This document shows, piece after piece, positions 1 to 5,298 of a stretch of 9,371 nt of DNA. The position numbers were made by a program, and so were the translations under genes. Position 1 is the stretch's first letter. Every line of letters starts with the position of its first letter. This stretch comes from Bacteroidia bacterium (lineage in GTDB: Bacteria; Bacteroidota; Bacteroidia; Bacteroidales; Azobacteroidaceae): NCBI GenBank assembly GCA_025996695.1, contig BNTP01000080.1:1-9371 (forward strand), written 5' to 3'. The notes under the pieces were generated by a model. The model was not told the origin of the DNA. It saw nothing but the letters and a program-made list of their open reading frames with translations, and ran no database searches.

Positions 1-2
1 TA

Positions 3-996
3 TCTGAAGGCTTAGAAGATGTAAAAAAATTACGTCAGGATAGCACGGTAGTTGAAACAAATATTCATTATCCAACGAATAATTCATTGGTTTGGGATTG
101 TATCAAAGAAAGTCATCGGTTGCTTACGCAATTGAATGAAGAAGTGCAAGTTGCTAATTTTAGGGATTATACGAAAAATGCAAAAAAGACTTATTTTCTG
201 ATAAACAACACAAAATCAGGTAAAAAGAGTAAGAAAAAGCACCAGCGGAAACGACAACAGAAGCTCTTGATAAGCGCACAGAATTGTTTAGAAAACAGCT
301 TATTACGTTTACCAAATGCATTAATCAGGTATCAAACGTAGTAAAAAAAAAGACATATATAATGTAACGCCCGCAGCATTTGTTTTGTTGTCACAATTGG
401 AAACTTTTGTGTCTGTAATGCAACAGGTTCACGATATGACACAACGGCATGAAATCAAGGGAGAAACGGTCGCCAATGGAGAAAAAATATTTTCCATTTA
501 CGAACAGCATACCGACATCATTGTGAAAGGGCAACGCGAAGTGCAGTTTGGACACAAAGTAGATTTGGCATCCGGGCGAAGCAACCTGATATTGGGCTGT
601 GACGTATGGATGGGCAATCCGGCAGACAGTTCTCTTTATCAAGGGATGGTTGACAAGGTGATAAATGATTACGGCAGAGTCCCTCGCGACAGTGCTACCG
701 ATGGCGGTTATGCCTCCAAAGCCAACATGGAATATGCTCTGAGTAAGGGGATTAGGAACGTTGTGTTCAACAAGATAGTAGGAAGTTTAAGGAACGTAGT
801 GAGCAGCAAAAACATGGAAACGCGCTTGAAAAAGTGGCGCAGCGGTATGGAAGCGGTTATTTCGAACGTCAAACGGGGCTATGATTTGTTTCGATGCAAC
901 TGGAAAGGGCAAGCTCATTTTGCACAAAAGGTGCTTTGGAGTGTCATTGCATACAATATTAGGGTGATGACTGCAAAAGTCATAGTGTCTATATAA
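3..996 (+). pseudogene. ISNCY-family transposase, 5'-truncated by the window edge and split by two frame changes
   Basis: This is a DDE transposase that would mobilise its own insertion sequence. Three reading frames together spell one protein. Frame A runs from base 3 to about 236 and includes VVETNIHYPTNNSLVWDCIK and FRDYTKNAKKTYF. Frame B runs from about 236 to 350 and includes DKRTELFRKQLITFTKCINQ. Frame C runs from about 349 to 996 and includes IFSIYEQHTDIIVKG, DSATDGGYAS and KKWRSGMEAVISNVKRG. The order and spacing match full-length ISNCY (IS1202-like) transposases as I recall them. The second catalytic Asp is probably in ATDGGYAS and the Glu in GMEAV. Each frame change is a -1 step at a run of A (A5 at 234-238, A9 at 343-351), so a single missing A at each site would explain the break. 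The N-terminus lies outside the window, and I could not locate the terminal inverted repeats. The element may be decayed, or the A runs may be under-called in the assembly. Confidence 0.85.
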
Positions 997-1262
997 ACAG
1001 CTGATAATCAGATCATTGATGAAATCACAGGGGTGAATTATGTCTTGACGGTTCGAAAAAATCAAAAAATAGGGTCAAAAAATGTTTTGGAGGCAGATGA
1101 ACTCAAAATATGACAAAAAAACGGTTGCTTTTTCTCTGGGCACGAGAAGTTTGAACGGGGCAAAGTCTTTCAAAAATATAAAAGACGGACTGTATGGACA
1201 AACTCTAAGTAATACTTTATTCTATCTCTTTTTTCTTTCATTATTCATTATTTTGCCCTGGC

Positions 1263-1398
1263 AATCCGTTAGGATTGCATCGCTCGGTAGAAACGGCCAT
1301 GCCTCACGCGCTCCGCAAGGTAGGTATGCGGCCATTGGCGAATGGGGTTGCATGCCTACCATGCAGCGAGATGGGGAGGCGATGGTATTCTACCGAGC
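1263..1398. repeat. Long imperfect palindromic repeat, copy A of a dispersed motif
   Basis: Arms GCTCGGTAGAA (1282-1292) and TTCTACCGAGC (1388-1398) are perfect 11-bp inverted repeats. Inside them, GGTAGGTATG near 1320 pairs with CATGCCTACC near 1358, with one mismatch. The left flank at 1263-1293 (ATCCGTTAGGATTGCAT, then TAGAAA) closely resembles 6921-6950 (GTCCGTTAGGACTTGCAT, then TAGAAA), so this motif occurs at least twice in the window. The inner ATCC-GTTA-GGAT is itself a small hairpin. It is probably a non-autonomous palindromic element; its function is unknown. Confidence 0.55.
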
Positions 1399-1460
1399 TG
1401 TGCATGCCTCCGGCATGCGGGGCTAATCATCCCCTTGCGTGTTCCTTTTATTGTCTTATG

Positions 1461-1495
1461 ATTGTTCATTATTAATTGTTCATTGTTCATTGTTC
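1461..1495. repeat. Heptamer tandem array, unit ATTGTTC
   Basis: Five consecutive 7-bp units. Four read ATTGTTC and the second reads ATTATTA. The array ends just before the inverted repeat at 1497-1560. It shares its 7-bp period, but not its unit sequence, with the arrays at 3580-3607, 5204-5298 and 5734-5768. Confidence 0.75.
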
Positions 1496-1496
1496 G

Positions 1497-1560
1497 CATG
1501 AGGTGTCTCCACTCCGTAAAGCGGTCTAGCGTCCGCTTTACGGAGTGGAGACACCCCATG
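1497..1560. repeat. Strong hairpin: 23-bp perfect stem, 28-bp arms with one mismatch
   Basis: Bases 1502-1524 are the exact reverse complement of 1533-1555, with an 8-nt loop (1525-1532). Beyond one mismatch (1501 against 1556) the pairing continues for four more base pairs, CATG at 1497-1500 with CATG at 1557-1560. The arm begins GGTGTCTCCACTCCG. No T-tract follows on either side, so it does not look like an intrinsic terminator. A stem this perfect with no gene beside it suggests a MITE- or REP-like element, or a small structured RNA. Confidence 0.8.
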
Positions 1561-1645
1561 CTGACGAGTCTTCCTCTCATCGACCGCGGCGGCGCAGCCC
1601 CGCAGCGGAAACATCCCATGCCAACAAGCCGCCCGAGTGGGCGGT

Positions 1646-1807
1646 ATTTTCATAACCGCAGGTAAGCGGTAGCGCAACCTGCGGAAAATCAGGACATCTT
1701 CTCTTTTGCCTGGAAGGCAAGATTTTATCGCCGTCGTGGTCCTGCCTCGCAGGCAGATGTGGGCTTGCCTTGCTATTACGCAGGTCACGACCTGCGGTTA
1801 TGAAAAT
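1646..1807. repeat. Composite palindromic repeat block bounded by 18-bp inverted repeats
   Basis: The outer arms ATTTTCATAACCGCAGGT (1646-1663) and ACCTGCGGTTATGAAAAT (1790-1807) are perfect 18-bp inverted repeats. Inside lie several local hairpins: CCGCAGGT/ACCTGCGG (1656-1663 with 1677-1684), TTGCCT/AGGCAA (1706-1711 with 1715-1720), CTGCC/GGCAG (1742-1746 with 1752-1756) and CGCAGGT/ACCTGCG (1779-1785 with 1790-1796). The organisation resembles clustered REP/BIME-type elements. No coding signal is apparent. Confidence 0.65.
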
Positions 1808-2128
1808 ATTGGCTTTCAGTCAAGGGGAACCGGCGGCGGCGGCGCCGCCCTCGCAAGGACGCAAAAAGCCGCAACAGAACTCAAAAGTCCCATTACGGCT
1901 GCTTATATGTTTGTGAAAACGGGATTTAACGCGGGAAGCGCGCGGACGCGAAGATGCGCTTGCGCAGGTCGGTTCGTGCGAGGAAATCCCCCCCCCCGTA
2001 AATCGCTGATAATGAGGGAGTTATGACTATTTTATGCTTATTATATACCATTTATTTAACGTCCATTTTACGTGTATTATACTTCCATAACTGCATAGTC
2101 GAAACCATGCGACGACTGTAATAATTTA

Positions 2129-2159
2129 CAAAGATACAAACTATTTTCATATAATCAAT
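2129..2159 (-). promoter_or_regulatory. Leftward promoter-like site (TATCTTTG -7 element)
   Basis: On the minus strand TATCTTTG (2136-2129) fits the Bacteroidota -7 consensus TAnnTTTG. Nineteen bases upstream is ATTG (2159-2156), a three-of-four match to the -33 TTTG. A transcript would start near 2122 and run left into the repeat-rich region. Only very short reading frames follow, such as one of 18 codons from 2108 to 2052, so the product, if any, may be an RNA. It could also be the remnant of a promoter whose gene was replaced by repeats. Confidence 0.4.
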
Positions 2160-2242
2160 CATTTTTTATATTTTTAACAATTAGGCGAGAGCCGATTTTA
2201 TGTTTTATACCTCCATTTGGTTGCACGACAAATGTGTCATTA

Positions 2243-2273
2243 TTTGAAAATTAGAAATTTATTTGTACATTTG
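2243..2273 (+). promoter_or_regulatory. Bacteroidota-type promoter of the MFS gene
   Basis: TTTG (2243-2246), a 19-nt spacer and TACATTTG (2266-2273) match the sigma-ABfr consensus TTTG-N19-TAnnTTTG exactly. Transcription would begin about 2280, leaving a leader of about 30 nt before the ATG at 2312. Confidence 0.8.
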
Positions 2274-2311
2274 CACCCTCAGAATGATTGAACAATTAAT
2301 AAAAGACGAGT

Positions 2312-3538
2312 ATGACAAACGAAAAGAATATATTTAATATCCCGGATTTCCGGAGATTATACACCGCACGCTTCATATCAACGGTGGGCGCGAAATTTTT
2401 TGCATTAGCCATCTCGTGGTGGGTGCTTGATTCAGGATTTGAGGACGCCAATTCGATGTTGGGGATAATTATGGCGGCAACGGCAATCGGCACGTTCGGT
2501 TTTGCCCCGTTTATGGGCGCGTTTGCCGACAAATACAGCAAAAAGAAAACCATGATAGCGGCATTGATTGGCGAAGCCGTCGTTGTCGGAATAGTCATCC
2601 TTATCTTCCCTGTATTCAACCATTGGCCACTGCTGTTTACCGTGTTTGCGGTACTGATTTATGCTTTCGAGCCGCTGTTTGAAACCTCCATGCAAGGAAG
2701 CCTTAACGTCGTGGTTCAACCGAATTTAGTGCCTAATGCCGTGTCTGCCATCAGCGGAATAACTTCTTTTTCGCAGGCTCTGGGAGCCGCGTGTGCCGGA
2801 GCTGCCATCACTGTGCTGGGCGTACTGGGCGCGTTTTCGCTTGACTGTGCCTGCTATTTAGTATCCGCCGTTCTCATTTGGCGGTTGGTAACAAAACTTC
2901 CGGTGGAAAAGCAAGAAAATGCCCCAAAATCCTCTTACTGGAAAGACCTTGCCGAAGGATTTCTGTATGTTTATAAAGACAAAGCACTCGTGTGGATGCT
3001 GGCTTTTTTTGCTTTCGTCAATCTGTTTGTGTCGCCCATCGTGCTGGCATTGCCAATCATTGCCAAAACGGTATTCAACGGCACTGCCTTGCTGATGTCG
3101 GGCTACGAAGTGTCTATGGCAATCGGTATCGTGGCAATCACAACCGTTTTGGGGCGCGTGTCCCGCAAATTTAATCGCTACACAAGTGGTTTTGGGGCGA
3201 TTTTGCTTTGTGGATTATCGCTTGCCGGACTGTCGTTTTGCAGTCATGAATACTTGACGTTTGTGTTTGTATTTTTGTTTGGTGTAGGACTCGGATTGGT
3301 GAACGTATCGATGCTGACCATTTTTCAAATGTACGTGCCCACCTATATACAGGGCCGTTTTTTCTCCATCGTCAACACCATTGCCGGCGCAGTCATCCCG
3401 TTGAGTTACGCCTTTGTAGGTTTTCTCAGCGACGCTATCGGAATCATGCCGTTAATGACAATCAATGGCTGTGTGCTGACGGTTTTATCGGTAGGAATGC
3501 TGCTTATTCCCAAGATAAAAGGGGAGTATATTTTATAA
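2312..3538 (+). CDS. MFS efflux transporter, DHA3-like
   Basis: A 408-residue inner-membrane permease of the major facilitator superfamily, expected to export a small molecule by proton antiport. It is hydrophobic throughout with about twelve predicted membrane segments. The cytoplasmic motif A between TM2 and TM3 is visible at residues 69-79 (GAFADKYSKKK). A charged central loop follows TM6 (about residues 193-215, KLPVEKQENAPKSSYWKD). Length and the N-terminal pattern (NIPDFRRLYTARFISTVG) fit the DHA3 group, which includes MefA-like macrolide exporters and EntS-like siderophore exporters. The substrate cannot be read from the sequence. The ATG at 2312 lies about 30 nt after the predicted transcription start. 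The gene appears monocistronic, with its own promoter and a repeat-bearing gap before rpmH. I saw no frame damage. Confidence 0.88.
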   Translation: MTNEKNIFNIPDFRRLYTARFISTVGAKFFALAISWWVLDSGFEDANSMLGIIMAATAIGTFGFAPFMGAFADKYSKKKTMIAALIGEAVVVGIVILIFPVFNHWPLLFTVFAVLIYAFEPLFETSMQGSLNVVVQPNLVPNAVSAISGITSFSQALGAACAGAAITVLGVLGAFSLDCACYLVSAVLIWRLVTKLPVEKQENAPKSSYWKDLAEGFLYVYKDKALVWMLAFFAFVNLFVSPIVLALPIIAKTVFNGTALLMSGYEVSMAIGIVAITTVLGRVSRKFNRYTSGFGAILLCGLSLAGLSFCSHEYLTFVFVFLFGVGLGLVNVSMLTIFQMYVPTYIQGRFFSIVNTIAGAVIPLSYAFVGFLSDAIGIMPLMTINGCVLTVLSVGMLLIPKIKGEYIL

Positions 3539-3579
3539 AAAGCTGTGATTTAGAAAATTTTTATGTTTTTTTAACACCT

Positions 3580-3607
3580 ATTATGCATTATACATTATGC
3601 ATTATTC
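3580..3607. repeat. Heptamer tandem array, unit ATTATGC
   Basis: Four 7-bp units in a row (ATTATGC, ATTATAC, ATTATGC, ATTATTC). The array ends 12 nt before the rpmH -7 element, so it covers the place where the -33 box would be. That region has no clear TTTG. Confidence 0.65.
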
Positions 3608-3619
3608 AATATTATTGCT

Positions 3620-3627
3620 TACCTTTG
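3620..3627 (+). promoter_or_regulatory. Probable -7 element for rpmH
   Basis: TACCTTTG matches TAnnTTTG and lies 40 nt before the rpmH start. The matching -33 position (about 3597-3600) reads ATGC, part of the heptamer array, so the upstream half is weak or has been overwritten. Confidence 0.6.
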
Positions 3628-3667
3628 CAGCCCAAATTAATTAAAAATAAAAAATTAAACAAAAGTC

Positions 3668-3820
3668 ATGAAACGGACATTTCAACCCTCTAACACAAAG
3701 AGAAAAAACAAACATGGTTTCCGTAGCAGAATGGAAACACCTAACGGACGTCGTGTATTAGCTGCGCGCAGAGCAAAAGGCAGAACAAAATTGTCTGTAT
3801 CTGACGAGTATAACGGCTAA
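3668..3820 (+). CDS. rpmH: 50S ribosomal protein L34
   Basis: A 50-residue, highly basic protein of the large ribosomal subunit. It begins [20 protein letters not shown], continues [19 protein letters not shown] and ends [10 protein letters not shown]. The signature KRTxQPSxxKRxxxHGFRxRMxTxxGRxVLxxRRxKGRxxL is complete, and the length is normal for L34. The start is preceded by an A-rich leader, as is usual in this phylum, with no Shine-Dalgarno site. The PASTA gene starts 8 nt after the stop, so the two are probably co-transcribed. The dnaA/rnpA neighbours common in other phyla are not seen here. Confidence 0.97.
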   Translation: MKRTFQPSNTKRKNKHGFRSRMETPNGRRVLAARRAKGRTKLSVSDEYNG

Positions 3821-3828
3821 AAAGGCTA

Positions 3829-4422
3829 ATGAAACAAGAAAAATTCAGTCACATATTACTGAAAAATATATTATTAGCACTGGGCATTGTTCTGGTGCTT
3901 GTTTATGTTGTGTTAAAAGAACTGGATGTTTATACCCGACACGGCAAAGAAGTGATTGTGCCCGATGTAAAAGGATTGTCTGTTTCTGAAGCGCAAACGT
4001 TACTTTTTCAACACGAGCTACAAGGCGTGGTCGTTGACTCTACGTTTGTAAAAAACAAGCCGACCAACACGATTTTGGAAACCGTTCCGCCTAATGGCAA
4101 CAGTGTGAAAATCGGTCGCACTATCTATCTGACCATCAATTCTCATGCAGCACACTTGCTGACGGTGCCCGAAGTTAAAGACATTTCCCAACGTCAAGCC
4201 ATAGCAATGCTCAAATCCTTGGGATTTGAACAGGTGTTTACTAAGTCTGTTTCCGGAGGTTACGAAAATTTGGTGATTGGACTGGAAAATGGTCGCGGGC
4301 AAAATGTGACGGAGGGAACACAACTTGCGGGGGATACGCCGCTCTATCTTTTGGTTGGTAGCGGACAAGTAGTGGATGACCCCGGAGAAACACTTGATGA
4401 AACTTTCGATGACATTGATTAA
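3829..4422 (+). CDS. Membrane-anchored PASTA-domain protein
   Basis: A 197-residue protein with a short cytoplasmic N-terminus, one membrane segment (about residues 13-29) and two extracytoplasmic PASTA repeats. Repeat 1 spans about 41-104 (VIVPDVKGLSVSEAQTLL, then VPPNGNSVKIGRTIYLTI). Repeat 2 spans about 112-176 (LTVPEVKDISQRQAIAMLKS, then a C-terminal YLLVGSG). The tail is acidic (DDPGETLDETFDDID). PASTA repeats bind muropeptide-like ligands in Gram-positive kinases and PBPs. Here there is no kinase or transpeptidase domain, as in the small stand-alone PASTA proteins of Bacteroidota, whose role is not settled. It follows rpmH by 8 nt, and its 3' end overlaps the start of NfnA. I recall an RluA-type pseudouridine synthase as a common neighbour in related genomes, but it is absent here. 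Confidence 0.88.
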   Translation: MKQEKFSHILLKNILLALGIVLVLVYVVLKELDVYTRHGKEVIVPDVKGLSVSEAQTLLFQHELQGVVVDSTFVKNKPTNTILETVPPNGNSVKIGRTIYLTINSHAAHLLTVPEVKDISQRQAIAMLKSLGFEQVFTKSVSGGYENLVIGLENGRGQNVTEGTQLAGDTPLYLLVGSGQVVDDPGETLDETFDDID

Positions 4423-5203
4423 GAACAAAATCGTAAAAAAAGACGTCCTGTCTGAAAATATTGTGCAGCTGGAGGTCGAAGCACCTCTAATTGCGAAAGC
4501 TCGAAAGGCGGGACACTTCGTGATTGTGCGCGTCAGCGAATTAGGCGAACGCATCCCGCTCACGATTGCCAATGCGGATGAAAAAAAAGGTACTATCACG
4601 CTGATTATCCAGCGAGTAGGCACGTCTACGCATCGACTTTGCGCCTTGAACGCAGGCGATGAAATCACCGATTTAGTGGGTCCGTTAGGCAAAGCCACAC
4701 ACATTGAAAAATTCGGCACAGTCGTTTGCGCCTGTGGCGGCGTGGGCACAGCACCCATGCTCCCGATTGCAGAAGCAATGCATAAGGCTGGTAATAAGGT
4801 GATTACGGTGTTGGCTGCGCGCTCCAAAGAGTTGATTATTTTGGAAAAAGAAATGCGCCAATTTTCAGACGAAGTCATTGTGATGACCGACGACGGTTCT
4901 TATGGACAAAAAGGATTGGTAACGAACGGCGTAGAGGCAGTGATTCAGCGCGAAAAAGTCGACTTGTGCGTGACGATCGGCCCGCCGGTAATGATGAAAT
5001 TCGTTTCCTTACTGACAAAAAAATATAACGTGCCCACTGTAGCCTCGCTCAACACGATTATGGTCGATGGAACAGGGATGTGCGGTGCTTGTCGCGTATC
5101 TGTCGGCGGACAAACAAAATTTGTGTGTGTCGACGGCCCCGAATTTGACGCTCATCAAGTGGATTTTGACGAAATGATTTCACGATTAAAAGCATACAAT
5201 TAG
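4397..5203 (+). CDS. nfnA: NfnA-like ferredoxin:NADP oxidoreductase FAD/NAD-binding subunit (SudB/PyrK-like)
   Basis: The small subunit of the NADH-dependent ferredoxin:NADP+ oxidoreductase, which bifurcates electrons from NADPH to ferredoxin and NAD+. It is often annotated as sulfide dehydrogenase beta or dihydroorotate dehydrogenase electron-transfer subunit. With this start it has 268 residues. The FAD-binding RIPLTIA is near 52-58 and the NAD-binding CGGVGTAPMLPIA near 113-125. The [2Fe-2S] motif is DGTGMCGACR (Asp224, Cys229, Cys232) plus Cys244 in FVCVDGP. In Pyrococcus and Thermotoga relatives this cluster has Asp(Cys)3 ligation, and all four ligands are present here. Three in-frame ATGs are possible. 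4376 is long, 4397 has GGAG 9 nt upstream, and 4409 aligns best with the usual N-terminus. All three overlap the PASTA gene. NfnB follows downstream, as expected for a heterodimer. Confidence 0.87.
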   Translation: MKLSMTLIKNKIVKKDVLSENIVQLEVEAPLIAKARKAGHFVIVRVSELGERIPLTIANADEKKGTITLIIQRVGTSTHRLCALNAGDEITDLVGPLGKATHIEKFGTVVCACGGVGTAPMLPIAEAMHKAGNKVITVLAARSKELIILEKEMRQFSDEVIVMTDDGSYGQKGLVTNGVEAVIQREKVDLCVTIGPPVMMKFVSLLTKKYNVPTVASLNTIMVDGTGMCGACRVSVGGQTKFVCVDGPEFDAHQVDFDEMISRLKAYN

Positions 5204-5298
5204 TTAGTAGTTATTAGAGTTTAGAGTTTAGTTATTAGAGTGTAGTCTGCTCTAAACTCTAATAACTACACTCTAAACTCTAATAACTATACTCTAAT
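5204..5298. repeat. Heptamer repeat forming a long inverted repeat between nfnA and nfnB
   Basis: The whole gap is made of 7-bp units. Six units on the left (TTAGTAG, TTATTAG, AGTTTAG and variants, 5204-5245) are followed by TCTG and then seven complementary units (CTCTAAA, CTCTAAT, AACTACA and variants, 5250-5298). The 20-mer GTAGTTATTAGAGTTTAGAG (5208-5227) pairs perfectly with 5250-5269, leaving a 22-nt spacer, and alternative registers are also possible. The last unit supplies the AT of the nfnB ATG, so no ordinary leader or ribosome-binding site exists. RNA folding here could act as a weak terminator or could hide the nfnB start. Confidence 0.85.

Larger units (their letters stand above)
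997..2242. other. Gene-poor, repeat-rich intergenic region
   Basis: I see no convincing protein gene in these roughly 1.25 kb. The open frames present are short, overlap on both strands and resemble no family I know. The first 220 bases are probably the tail of the ISNCY element and its flank. From 1261 to about 2000 the region is filled with inverted repeats, listed separately. It also has GC-rich runs such as GGCGGCGGCGCCGCC near 1833-1848 and a run of ten C at 1988-1997. GGGATTT near 1921 pairs with AAATCCC at 1984-1990 and encloses a GC-rich, self-complementary interior, which could be a structured RNA or just another repeat. From about 2031 to 2242 the sequence is AT-rich and holds a leftward promoter-like motif. 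Confidence 0.6.

Noticed and set aside
1082..1426. 114-codon plus-strand open frame with a hydrophobic stretch
   Set aside because: It runs through the inverted repeat block at 1263-1398, resembles no family and has no promoter or start context; likely chance.
1706..2026. 106-codon plus-strand open frame in the GC-rich block
   Set aside because: Translation of hairpin and GC-rich repeat sequence, with low-complexity Gly/Ala/Arg stretches; GC-rich DNA keeps frames open by chance.
2052..2108. 18-codon minus-strand reading frame (MVSTMQLWKYNTRKMDVK) just after the leftward promoter-like site
   Set aside because: Too short and unrecognised to call a gene without conservation data; kept only as context for the promoter-like site.
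4018..4878. 286-codon minus-strand open frame opposite the PASTA and nfnA genes
   Set aside because: It is antisense to two clearly recognised genes; its sequence shows no family features and its frame mirrors their codon bias.
1461..5298. CRISPR array
   Set aside because: The repeats are 7-9 bp tandem units without unique spacers of regular length, and no cas gene is present.
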